From positions 1,732,001 to 1,796,000 of the forward strand of contig CANJKZ010000971.1 in the NCBI GenBank assembly GCA_947471745.1: a stretch of DNA of 64,000 nt. The letters run 5' to 3'. Below, one piece after another: positions 53,158 to 64,000 of this stretch. Made by a program: the position numbers and the translations under genes. This DNA is from Closterium sp. Naga37s-1 (taxonomy: Eukaryota; Streptophyta; Zygnematophyceae; Desmidiales; Closteriaceae). Each line of letters begins with the position of its first letter. Within the stretch, counting starts at the first letter, position 1. The notes below the pieces were generated by a model, which was not told the origin of the DNA, did not search any database, and was given only the letters and a program-made list of their open reading frames with translations.

Positions 53158-55516
53158 TTAATGTCTACCCAGGAAACGAAGCCGCCGGCTTCTCTTGTTG
53201 TGAGTCGACTCAGAAATCTGCCCAGGGGACGAAACGGGTTCTGCATGCTGCACCGTGCTCCCCTTCACTTGCGTCAGGTCAGAAGTCCTCTCAGGAGAAA
53301 AAGCAGGTGCCACACGATGCACCGAGCCACTCCTCCTCCCCCCCCTCCCCCACATCTTCCTCCACCCGCTCCCCCTCCTACTAATCCTCCATCGCTTCGC
53401 CCCTTCTGCCTGTGTGAATTGAGCCGATTCCCGAGTCGAAGCAGCACCCCCACTTTCCGATGCTTGTCTCTGAACGTCACAGGCGCCTCTCCGCCCCTCG
53501 CCAGAGTTTACCCCCCACGGCACCCCTCTCTCCTCCTTGCTTTCCACGCATCCCTCGCCCTGATGACCCGTGCAATGTTCCAATGTGCCACGCACGAGTG
53601 GCGGCCGCCCAGCGGCGCAAACAAGTGGTTGGCCATCGAGCCGCCGCCCACTTCTTTCTTCAGTTTTAAGAATTCTCAAAAGTGATTTCCTTCTTTCTTC
53701 AGCTTTGCCATCGAGCCGCCGCCGCTCCTGCTGCCCATGGGCGGCATGCGGGAAAAGACAACTCTGACCCTCCTGCCGACCCTCCTGCCGACCCTCCTGC
53801 CGCCCGCGGGCGGCGCGCATGAGCGGCGGGCCGTACAAGATCCGCCATACGCGGTGGGCGTCGAGAACCACCGCCTCCGCCTTCCTGGAAGCTTTCTCTT
53901 GCCAGCTGTCGCGCAGTCCGCTTCCGTTACTGTAGCAGCAGTGCTCGTTCGGATCATCTCGAGGAGATGTTCTCCCTGTGCTGCATCCTGCTGGCGTCAC
54001 CTCGATGCAGCAGCCTGCTGACGTCAGCATCGTTCCGGGGAAGGGGACTGTGAAGTGTGCTGCCTCGGCCCACCTGCAAACAGCAGGGAGCAGATTCTGG
54101 GAAGCTTCCTTGAGTTTTCCTGCAACGACAAGAGGGTCGTCTGCAGCTATCACGAGCAGCTTCCAGGAAACCTCCAAGCCTGAATTAGCCGCACACTCAA
54201 TCCTCTCACCCATCTCTTCCTCCTCCTCACTAACTCCTCTCGCTCCTCCTCCCCTTTCGTCCCATGCTCCCTCACTCTCCCTCTTCCCTCGTCCCTCCCC
54301 TCCTCCACCCGACAATTTCCTTCTCCCTCTCCCTGCCCACCCCCCCGCGCCTCCCCCGCGCAGCCTGACGGGCAGCGCCAGCAGCGGAACAACGGAGTAC
54401 ACCTCTCCGCAACCCCTCCGCCTCCCCCCCACCTCCACGGCTTCCAATGGCGCGTCGCCAAAAAAATCCGGTAACGGTTCGTAAAAACGGCCATTATTAA
54501 CCAACCCGGGGTCCGTACTAGAGGGTTTCAGCTCCGCGGCGCGTGGCGGAAGGTCCGCCGGAACGACTCCGAGCACGCACGTCTGCGGGATGATCCCAAG
54601 GTTCCACGGACACGCTTGCGTGACTGACGCGGAAGGACACGCTTGCGCGGCAGACACGGAAGGACGCGATCCGGACCTGGCGCCGGCTCGCTCGGACGTG
54701 CGGTCGTGTGAGCGCGCGCCGAACGCGCATCCTTCACGGGAGCGCGGGTCGGAAGGTGGGGACGTGCAGACGAATGTGAATTCGGCGGTTGTCGTTGACG
54801 TTGACGTTGACGTTGACGTTGACGTTGACGTTGAAGATGATGCTGACGGCGGTGAGAAAAACCCGCGGCTGCTTCCCAAGCGGGATGTGGTAGTTTCAGG
54901 AATGCGAGTTTCGCTTAACGAGCGTGGTACCGTGGCTGGCTGTAGCGAGAATGAAGCGGGCGACGCCAGGTTGTTGCTGGTAGTATTTGTGGCTGTAGGT
55001 GGTAGCGACGCGGACCGCAGGAGGGAAGTCCCAGCCACGCAATTGGAGGAAATGGACACGTTGTGCCAGATCGACGCCACGTCATAGCCCGATCCGATCA
55101 ACTTCGGCAGGCGGTTAATGGCCGCCGCCGCTCCGGTGGCGGCAGCGAGTGGCGACGCTGCGCTGAGATTAGGACTCCGAGTCGGAGATAAATATTCTCT
55201 TGGAGCCGCGCTCGACGTACAAGTTGAAAGAGCACAAGGGGGCTCGCTGGAGTTAGGGCTTGGAGAAAAGCCTTTTCTGATGTTTGTTGCTGGTGGAGCG
55301 GTGGAGAATGAGGTGGAATTTCTAGTCGAGCTCAAAAAGCGACGCGGCGTGTTGCTTGCTGCGCGCGATGCGACACAATTTTCCGACGGACCGTGGAAGA
55401 GTTTCGATTTCCTGCCGTAGACTGTGCTGCTACTACTGCTGCTGCTGCTGCTGTCGCTGCTGCCGCTACTGTCGCTGACGCTGCTGCTGATGCTGCTGCT
55501 GCCTCTGCTGCCGCTG

Positions 55517-55560
<44 letters not shown>

Positions 55561-55704
55561 ATTGCTGCTGCACTTTTCGTTTTTCCTTCCGCCATAGTTT
55601 CTGACGCACCCAAACGCAGTGGATACTTTTCGCCATAGTATGGTGCTTAGCGCCATTCGCGGGCGTCTGGAGTTAGTGTTCGAATCTCCCTCACGACTGC
55701 TCAT
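53158..55704 (-). CDS. Inorganic pyrophosphatase-fold protein 1, catalytic residues replaced, Ser-rich extensions (848 residues)
   Basis: Single open frame; the ATG at 55704 is the first in frame. Family I pyrophosphatase landmarks appear in order: VASIWHNVSI (WHDIPL position), FTFVCTS, PWNLGIIPQTCVLGV (NYGMLPQTWEDP position), FGDAPLEAVEVGGRRRGCGE (GDNDPVDVVEIGERQ position), YSVVPLLALPVRL, SWKLLVIAADDP (DWKVIAIALDDP position), and a C-terminal helix KASRKAEAVVLDAHRVWRIL (KEYAL..ETH..W position). The metal-binding Asp cluster reads GDAPLE, so the second and third Asp are Ala and Glu and the first is displaced, and the later Asp before WK is Ser. The catalytic EIP Glu is missing. It is therefore probably a non-catalytic relative. 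Long Ser/Thr-rich inserts, including a TSTSTS run from gttgac repeats at 54796-54834, interrupt the fold. Confidence 0.68.
54796..54834. repeat. Hexanucleotide repeat gttgac
   Basis: Six to seven perfect units lie in the coding region of pyrophosphatase-like gene 1 and encode alternating Thr and Ser on the minus strand. Confidence 0.95.
55425..55560. repeat. Imperfect ctg triplet repeat
   Basis: A long tract of ctg with ccg, tcg and act variants, reading poly-Ser on the minus strand within the N-terminal part of pyrophosphatase-like gene 1. Confidence 0.9.
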
Positions 55705-56825
55705 TTCTGAAAATATTCCGCTTTCGTGCCGCGCATGTATCACCCTGTATCAGAGTGTGTGGTGTGGCGCAGTCGAGAACTAGTAGCCATTGACCGGCTC
55801 TCAGCATGAGTCAGATAGGAATTTCCAAGAAGCGAGACGAGAAGGAATCCAGGCGGCCCGCCAGCGTAAAAAGAGTTTCGCTCCATCTCCCGTTGCTCGC
55901 TGGCGGTAATAATGCTCGACGCAAAGGTTCCACAGGTGAAGTGTCGGTGGAACTGGGATAACTCAAAAGCTAGGTTACTGGAGGCGAAAGTGGCAGCGGA
56001 GCAGCAAAAACAGACATGTGCAGCAGCTTTCGCAGGCGAAGAGGTTGCTCGCACTTGCCTTCTTTCAGAAACAATTTCCCGTCCAACTTTCCGTCAACGA
56101 AAGCCCGTTTCGTTCGCATGATGATGATGTGTTGGGGGCGGGCAGCTTGGAGATGGTGACGCTGCCCATGGCAAGCTGCGAGGAGGGGAACGTCCAAGTG
56201 ATGGGGGTTGGCGGACGGGAATGTGCTTCGCCATCGAGCCGCATCTCACGGTGCAATTCAGCCGAACCGCGAATTGCACCGCCACCACTGACTGGCGGGC
56301 AACCAGGCTCGCCGACCGTGCTTTTGGGGGAAGATCTCCTCCGTCAATACACGAACAGCTGGCTCAACCTGACATCCTCATTGTCAACCTTACTTGTGTA
56401 TGGTATAAAATCTTCTGTTACGATTTTAATTAGCCTAGTTAAACAGTCAAAAGTTAGATATTTACAGCAGATACATGCAGATGGCATACTAAATATTCAG
56501 ACGCCTTCATCAACGCCACAAGCTGCAACGGCTGCAGCAGCTCCTCTAGATCTCCCTCTAAGTTTCTTTGCCTGTCCTCGCTAATGGCAGCAGCCGAACC
56601 AGCGGTGATCAACGCCAATAACACAGGCTGGAGGCACCGACTCATCCATATACACAGGAATTTCAATCCCTTATCTTGAAGAAATTTCTCCTCCCCATCG
56701 CAACCGCTTTCCAACCCCCTCGCACCCCGCGTGACTCATGGCTGCTACAACCCTAAGCTGAGCTTCCCATATCATCCCACTCAACAAAACCGCCCCACAT
56801 TCTTGCCTTATCCTTCCCCGCATCG
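55705..56825. other. Intergenic between the two pyrophosphatase-like genes
   Basis: No gene recognised. Short frames on both strands (for example plus 55912-56121, Ala/Lys-rich) lack supporting splice or family evidence. It includes the upstream region of gene 1 and the 3' flank of gene 2. Confidence 0.45.
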
Positions 56826-59800
56826 TCAGAACCAACCAGTCACAGCACCACCATCCGCCACTCCCACCATTCCCACACTCTCTCCATCATTCCCTGACAC
56901 TAACAGGGTCTCAGACGAGCTAAATCTTTCCAACCCTCCTCGCTGCCTCCCATTCCTCGATCGCGGCTCGCGTGGGCTCGGGGGAACAAACCGGGCCTGA
57001 CTCAGCGCCCGGTTATGGTTTTGAGCGGTGGAGAGCGGTGCAAGGTTGTCATTTGAGAATGACCTCGGCACTGAGCGACCCGAGGGGGGGTTTGCAACGG
57101 CGCCACTGAATGAAGGCTTGAAACCCGAGAGAGTGGAGGCGGAGGAGGTAGACGAGAGGGGCGATGGGGGTGAGAGCGGTGAGAGGGGTGAGCGCGGCAT
57201 GGCGCGATGGCGCGGACTGGGAGAAGGGAGAGCGGAGCGTTTGGCAGGAGAAGGAAGAGAGGAGTCAGCTCTGCTGGTGGTGGTTGTTCCGCTGGTAACG
57301 GTGCTTGGTCGATGAAGCACCTGCTGAGCTCTCGCCTCCGGTGGAAGTAAAGGGGGGTGCTCCTCTGTGAGTGCACCCACTCTGCTCTCGCCTCCTGTGA
57401 CTGCTGTGACTGCTTGGGCTGCTGCGGCTGCTACGGCGGTTTTGCCTGCTGCAGCAGTGTTTTGTCTGGACAGCCGCCAGGAGGCGTCCTTAGCAGCGAT
57501 GACAGTGAAGCCTTTAGCGGATGGCATGCTCATCGACGGCCGGATCTTCTTCCCCTCGCTACCCTTCCCTGTGCTGCTTCCCTGTGATTGGATTTTCTGA
57601 TCCGATCGGACCTGCTTACTCGTGCTGCTGTCCGTTGCTGCTGCTTTCATCTGCCTTGCTGGTTCCCCTGCTTTGCCCATGACGTCACCGTTGACGCTGC
57701 TCTTGCAGTTGCTCTTACTGCCGCCCTTGCTGTTGGCCTTGCTGCTGCTCTTACCACTGCTCCTGCTACCTTTACTATTGCTCTCCTTGCCACCAGGACT
57801 ACTCTCCTTACCCCCCTGACACAAGCAGTTGCTACCAGAACAACGGTCACATGAAGGGCTGTTATTGTCACCCGGGTCTGATAAACCAGCAGCAGCAGCA
57901 GCAACGGCACGAGCAACAGACTCCCTGGGAGCGATCAGAGCAGCAGCTGCAGCAGCATCGGCAGCAGCAGCAGCAGCAGCGGAAGCCGCAGCAGCCGCTG
58001 CTGCCGCCTCCCTTGGTTGTGAGTAACTCACAGCAGCAGCTGCAGCAGCGGCGGCGGCACCGGCAGCAGCAGTGGCAGCAGACACAGCAGCGGCTACTGC
58101 TGTGAGTGCTGCAGCGTAGGCATCCTCTGGATCCACGTGGTATTCTTTCAGAGCCCTCAATAGCAGCTCACTCGCTGTAATTCTCCTGTCCTCCTTATAA
58201 GCGTCCTCGGTAGGAGTGCTTGTGTCTGAATCGCTCCATCGATTGTAACTTGGCTCGGCAGGAGGTTTGGCAAGAGGCTCGGCACGAGGCTCGGGAAAGC
58301 GTTGAGGCTTGGCCCATTCTAGTATGGACAGGTCTTGGCTGGACCCCCACCCGTCCCGAGCCGCGCACCCCCTGACCCTAGGAAACTCCCGAGAAGCTTC
58401 TATTCTCACTCTCTCCGCACCTCCGGTGCTGCTCTCTGCTTCTGCCGTCCGGGGCCGTTCGGGCTGCAAGGTGTGAGGCCGCGGCAGTGCGCGCGTAGAA
58501 GCGTTCGGAGCATGGCGGGCAGTCTGGGGGGTGGGAGGCCAGAGAGTCTTGGGAGCCTCACGGGCGGTCTGGGGAGTGGCAGGCCAGCTGGTCTTGGGGG
58601 CCTCACGACAGCTGGCAAGCGCCGCCACGTCAGCGCTCTTGGAGAATTTGGACGGGATGATGATGCTGTACCGGAAACTCTTCTTGCCCACTGTGCCGCC
58701 CGCTGCGCCGCTGCTGCCGCCCGCTGAGGTGGCGCTGCCGCCCGCGTTGGTACCGTTATTGCTACTGCCGCCCTCCTGCACCTTCTCCTCCACTTCCTCA
58801 CCCTCCTCTCCCTTTTCCTCCTCCTGCCCACCCCCCACTTCCTTCTCCCCCTCCCCATCCGCACACTCATGCCTCGTCTCTGCTCTCCCCCTGACTGACC
58901 GCTGCTCCTCCTCCTCCAACCCCTCATCCCCTTGACCCCCCTCCTCTTCCACGTCCCCTCCCTCCGCCACTTTCCCAACCCGTGTCTGAACTTTTAAGCG
59001 CGGAAGCATGCGGGCTATTGCTCGAACTTTCCCAGTCCTTTCCATCCACAAACTCCTCCCTCTGCTCCTAGGCGTGTCCGTGTTACTGTTAGCTTTTCCT
59101 CTGCTATTATTGCTGCTGTCACTGCCAACCCTGCTACTATTAATGTTATTTAGGCCATCGCTGCTGCATGGTAAGGCCAGCACTGAGCTGCTCCGTACAA
59201 TATCACCGCTCATCAGAATCGCGCTTTTCTCAATCCCATACGAACCTGCGCTTTCATTAGCAATAGCGTTCGCATAAACAGCAGCTGCTTCACTGTAGTC
59301 CCTTTTATTTATGGTTGTTGTCACGGTATGCCTTCTCAGTAGCTCCATCGGCCTCGGGCTGTCCTCTCCCTCGCTACTGTCACCATCGCCATCAGATCCC
59401 ACATCGGCGCCGCCGAGGCAGGATTCTACGCGTTCGTTATTCTCACACAAACCACCCAACCCACCAGAACCGTTTTTGCCGAAACTCCCGCTCCTCCCCT
59501 CTCCCCCGTTTCTCTCCTCCCTTCCCCACCACCGCCCACTGATAGCACCACCACTCAACCTGTTGCCGTTATTTTTCGCACCGCGTTTCTGCACAATACA
59601 CGACGATCCGATCGTGGCGCTTCGCTGTAGGTCCAAGAACATCGGCAACGGCGCGTCTAGGATTTCGTTCAGCAGCGCCGCTGCAGCTGCTGACGTGGAC
59701 GAATCGTCCTGCGACGTGCACGTCGAAGTGGGAAGGTTTCGCCCGGGGACGGGGGAAATGGTGCGGGGGCTGGCACGGCCTACGCTGGCGGAAGCCACGC

Positions 59801-62259
59801 TGGCGGAAGTCGCACTGGCGGAAGTTGCGCTGGCGGAAGTTGCGCCGGCAAAAGTTGCGCTGGCGGGATATTTTAAGCCGGGGCGTGGAGACGGGAAAAC
59901 GGAGTGCGGGGAAAGACAGGGGGAAGGTTCGCCGGTGCTGCTCGGAGCGGCGTCGAACCGTCGCCAGCTGTCGCCACTAGTGCTGCCGCTGCTGCTGCGG
60001 AGACTGCTGCTGCTACTGCCGCTCTGTTCGCATGGTAACACAGGCGATTCGCAGATTTTCGCACTGCTGCCGCCGCTGCCGACGGTATAGCTCCGTTCGC
60101 CACCCCACGAACCGCGGCGATTATGGCCTCTGACGCTGCTACCGGAAACTTTACGCGCCGCGGCAGCGCCACTCGCGGAAGCATTCACGCGAGCGACAGC
60201 CACTGCTGCAGCCGCTTCGAGACGGCTACTACACCCGTTAGACTCGGTAATCGAGGCGGCGGAGACGGCGGAGGCGGCGGAAGTTGCGGAAAGCGCGCGC
60301 GACTTACTACAAGCTGCTTTCTCCGCTTCCTTCCCAAAACGAGGGATAAGTAGCCACACAGAGTTACCACCACTTCCCGCGTCGCCCTTACGAAACACCT
60401 CCTCCTCAGAATCTTTCGCAACTTTCCAGATTGGTTCGCAGAATATCCCGTCTGCCTCGGCGGAAAACCCGCTGCTGCTAACAGAGCCGATAGAGCCGAA
60501 CCTTCTGCTTCTTGAGAGAGTTGGCTTTTGAGTAGTTGACTTTTGAGTTGACTCAAAATCCAACTCGGAAAAACCGCTGCCGCTACTAATAGTACCAATA
60601 GAGCCGAGCCTTCCGCTTCTAAAACCGGTCGCAAAACTAACCTTACGCTTGCTGCTGCTGCTGCTGCCTTTCGCGGCTGATTCGCTACTGAGGGTCGCGT
60701 TGCTGAAGCTGTCAAGGATCTTATCCCGCTCTTGCCACGCTCGCAGCGCGTGCGCGTGCACGTGGCCTCTCCGCTGCAAGGTCGGTCGGCGGAGGGCGCT
60801 TCCGAGAACCTTCCACGTGTAGTGCGACTCGGTGATCACTGTGCGCGCCTTCTGAGCAGCTTCGTCCCACAAGCACGCCACATCGGGAGATGAGAGAGGG
60901 TCGCGCGACGGACTAGCAGGCGAAGGCTTTGTTTCTGCTTGGGGGGCGGAAAAGGGCGAAGGGGAAAGGGGGAAGGGGACATGGGGGAGGAGGAAAGGTT
61001 AGGGGAAAGGGGAAGGGGAAGGAGAAGGGGAAAGGGAAGGGGAAGGCATGCGGACGGGGGGAACGGATTGGACACGGGGAGGGGTCACACCGCCGGTGAA
61101 GGCATCGCGACATCAAGAGAGGAAGAGGCGGTCTCGCTGCCAAAGATCCAATCTTCCACTAGAAGTATAGTACCATTATGTCCTTAACTTTGCCGCGAAG
61201 TCCCTAAACTCTTGATAAGGGGGAAAAGGATTGATATCGTGGCCGAACGAACTCACCCTGTCTTGACGATTCCCTTTGCGGACGTGGCGGTGACGCGAAA
61301 CCCGACTCGCGAACCCACCTCCGCACCATCGGCAGAAGCTTCCGTGAAACCACGTCCATCCGGCGGGCAGCGACCAACGGGTCGTCGATCGCGATAACCA
61401 CCAGCTTCCACGAAACTTCCGAGCGCGTCTCGTTGTGAAGCCGGACGGGCTGCGCGAGGAGCGGAAGCACCGGGTACGCTTCCCCGGGTTCGCGCTGCCG
61501 GGTGCCGATTTCCACCGCTTCGATCGGCGCGTTGTCGAAAATTACGGGGAACGCCGAGTCGCCTGACTCGCGCGGCGATCCGGGGCCTGCGGAAGCTACT
61601 AACGGGGACGATGGCGGTGAGACGTTGGCGTCCGTCGCGACATCTGACGGCTGAGCGGCGATGGGGGAGAGCACGCACGTCTGAGGCATGATTCCCAGAT
61701 TCCATGGGCGCGGCGCGGAGTCGTCGGGGCTCAAAGAGCCGTCTAGTTCGAGCCGCTGGCAAGGCAAGGCGGGACGCGACGCGCGGGGAGAAAGCGAGAC
61801 GGGAGAAAGCGAGTCGGGAGAAAGGGAGCGGGGAGAAAGCGAGCGGGGAGAGGTGGAAATTCGCGCTTCGCTCTTGAATTTTACAAGACTGTTTTTCCGA
61901 TGTGCGCGAGCGCTCTGAGGGAAATGACTTCCGCCGCGATTAGCGGCGGCGTGATCCGTGCTGGCGGTTCTTGAGGAGGTGCAGACGAAGGTGAACGCGG
62001 CAAGCGACACGTAATCATCGTTCGCCGCATACCTCCCCCCAAAATCGTCGCTCTCAGTTTCCGCGGCCGGTGATGGAAAGAGCAATTCGTTAGCACTACT
62101 AGCAGCTAGAAACGGAGATGCCTGCAAACGCGGAGAGGATGATTGCGTCAATAGCGGCGGCGTGAGCAGCACGTCGTGCCAGATGGATGCCACGTGTCCA
62201 GCCTGGATGAGAGGAAGGAGGTTGCCGGTTGGCAGCTTCGGAAAGGGAGGTAAAGTCAT
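56826..62259 (-). CDS. Inorganic pyrophosphatase-fold protein 2 with 1300-residue disordered C-terminal tail (1703 residues)
   Basis: Two exons in phase: 62259-61257 (donor GTGAGT) and 60934-56826. Exon 1 has VASIWHDVLLTPP, FTFVCTSS, PWNLGIMPQTCVLSP, FDNAPIEAVEIGTRQREPGE, YPVLPLLAQPVRL and SWKLVVIAIDDP. Exon 2 opens with the closing helix of the fold, EAAQKARTVITESHYTWKVL, which shows that the splice joins one domain. DNAPIE replaces DNDPVD and Ser replaces Asp before WK, so key metal ligands are missing. After the fold comes a very long Ser/Ala/Gly/Arg-rich tail with RSRRFGSIGSVSSSGFS-type repeats, an acidic stretch near 58.7-58.9 kb, poly-Ala near 58.0 kb and a Pro/Ser-rich end. The start codon is the first in-frame ATG; an extra upstream exon cannot be excluded. 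Confidence 0.66.
60940..61060. repeat. Purine-rich ggggaaagg repeats within the intron
   Basis: Plus-strand ggggaagg and ggggaaagg units form, on the minus strand, an extended pyrimidine tract before the exon 2 acceptor of pyrophosphatase-like gene 2. Confidence 0.8.
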
Positions 62260-64000
62260 GTCGACTCCTGCTGCGACGGCCGTTCCTGCCGCTGGTACTT
62301 GCGTCGAGCTCAGGATGGAAAAGAGTCTCTCATAAATACACACGGAAAATTAGGAGAGGCTGCATCGCAGGGACTCGGGTCGGGGGGGGGAATGAGTCTG
62401 TCAAAGACCTGACTGGCTTCATCTGGTTCTGTAACGGTTTCTTCTTCCGTGTGTGCTGGACGTCGGTGCGCAACTCACGGATAAGGGGAAAGCACGTTGG
62501 GGACTGGTGTTTTTCCAGAAAACTTCCTTGGATGCCGCTTCAATGAGGAACGCAGTGCAAGAGGGAAATCGAGGAAATTCGATGCGATCTTCCATAACGA
62601 CCAAGCCAAGCCACCAACGCAGCAGAATTCAAATTTTGGGCACCAGCCCAGCAAAGAAGAGTCGTCTGTCGGGATGGAGTCCATCCAAACCACACCCAAA
62701 GTCGAGTCGCCGTCCAGAATGCTTACGTGTACGGTAGACTCAACTTCTTCCCAAGAAAACGGGCAAGCTCGGTGTACACGGCTGTTTATATACTTCATAT
62801 CAGGTTACCCAGCTTCTCCCCTGATATAGAGGCAGGGTCTCTGGGTGTACCAGGTGGGGTCGTGTTATGAAACACAGATCGAAGCTGAACTTGCACCACA
62901 CACAGCCAAGCACGCTTTGGCCTAATCCCATCCCCGCACTTTCCCCCTTCCATTCGCATCTCTCGTCCTGAAGACGACTCGACTCTTTTACTTAGCCGAG
63001 CATCAGACAGCAGGCAGGATTGGGGCGAGTTGACGCAATAGCTCTTCGGTGCGGAAGTAGAATCTCAAATTTTCAGAGGGCGCGTGGGTACTGGGTGATA
63101 CTCTAGCTCTTCAAGGAGCAGCTCCTCCACAGCCAATCTTGAACCCAGCTAGCCGCGTAGGAAACAAACCAACATGGTCAGTGGATCAACGTAGTCAAGG
63201 ATCATCCGGATTAATCCAGCTTGACGGAAACAATCCACCCTGATTTGCAGAGAAAAAGGGGCACAGCACCCTGCAAAAAAAGGCCTCGTTCCAATCAACT
63301 CCAATTTGAGTGCGACGTGGCAGGAATACTGTAGGACAAGTAACCCGTATCGTACAGTAGAATGTTTTCGCCCCGTTCGCCTCCCCCCCACCCCATCGCC
63401 ACCACCGCGTGATTGTCTGGCAGGGCAAATGTTTTCCCACAGCTGCACCGAGCCCAATACGACGGGACGGGACGGACGGGACGAGAGATACAGCAGCACA
63501 GTGGACGGTGTTGGCGACTGCCTTGCCTCCCACACTGGTCACGTTAACAGTGGGTCCACTCGTCCACGCGCGTCGATTGTATCGCGTACATAATCAGCAT
63601 TCGGTCGGCGGCATTGCAGTGTGTGTGTATCAGTGTCGCAGTGTACAGTACTGTTGACTGAAAGTCTGATCGAGGTCAAGGGTGGCATGGCATGGCAACG
63701 TGGCATGGCGAGGGGGTGAGATGTGTGTGTGAATACTGGAATTTTGTCAAGCAAATGAAGACAAGGGCCGTGTACCAGTGATTGCTCTTTATGTGTTTTA
63801 CCTTTGTACATATTTAGTAATATAAGCAAAGCAGTCAGTGACTGCATAAGTCCAACAGATAAAAGAAGCCAGCATCTAGGTATTCTGGCTTAATGTCCAT
63901 AATTCTAAGAACATCACACCACAACACTGCATAATGTGTGCTCTACAAGACACCATACTAAGACTATTTTTTGGGCCCATGCATACTACCTGCATTGCAT
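62260..64000. other. Right-hand flank, no gene recognised
   Basis: This should include the promoter of pyrophosphatase-like gene 2. A minus-strand frame at 62798-62475 and several short frames near 63.2-63.7 kb show no family signal or convincing splice sites. The sequence becomes AT-richer after about 63.6 kb. Confidence 0.45.

Noticed and set aside
62475..62798. Minus-strand frame upstream of pyrophosphatase-like gene 2 as an extra first exon
   Set aside because: It opens with an ATG, but I found no donor and acceptor pair that would join it in phase to 62259, and its sequence shows no transit-peptide or fold features.

Overview
The window is nuclear DNA of a green-lineage eukaryote, most likely a streptophyte (a zygnematophyte-type alga or a bryophyte-grade plant). 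The evidence is the gene content: a PPR-SMR organelle RNA-binding protein, a plastid-type NAD-dependent glycerol-3-phosphate dehydrogenase, and long LEA proteins. There are GT-AG introns, GC-rich exons full of Ser/Ala/Gln homopolymers, and a polyadenylated LINE. I cannot name the species. Gene models were built by hand from splice sites and checked by reading-frame phase; none has transcript support.

Layout. 1-4.25 kb: GA-rich then CT-rich minisatellites, with a 217-bp higher-order repeat at the right end. 4.86-9.13 (-): PPR-SMR gene. 9.85-13.96 (-): Ser/Pro-rich protein of unknown function. 15.2-21.5 (-): a 1400-residue LEA-like protein. 23.0-29.3 (+): plastid-type glycerol-3-phosphate dehydrogenase. 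31.6-34.5 and 35.5-38.7 (+): two intronless tandem paralogs of an unknown family. 39.6-41.5 (-): coiled-coil protein with a C-terminal membrane anchor. 42.0-47.8 (-): full-length LINE with target-site duplication and poly(A). 48.7-51.9 (+): second LEA gene. 53.2-55.7 and 56.8-62.3 (-): two paralogs with a family I inorganic pyrophosphatase fold that has lost most catalytic acidic residues and carries long disordered tails. 62.3-64 kb: no gene recognised.

The most unusual signal is a repeated mode of local duplication. In the dehydrogenase gene nearly every exon is accompanied by partial copies. Copies upstream of the true exon keep the splice acceptor and the 5' part of the exon. Copies downstream keep the 3' part of the exon and the donor. 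I count 16 such pieces in this gene. The same rule holds in the first LEA gene and the coiled-coil gene (acceptor copies), and beyond the stop codons of the second LEA gene and the Ser/Pro-rich gene (3'-end copies). All fit tandem duplications spanning an exon edge, tolerated because splicing or termination can ignore the extra copy.

Functionally, two LEA genes and the dehydrogenase would suit a desiccation or osmotic-stress neighbourhood. Three perfect CACGTG (ABRE/G-box) sites lie in the divergent promoter between LEA gene 1 and the dehydrogenase, and another lies just before LEA gene 2. Co-regulation is inference.
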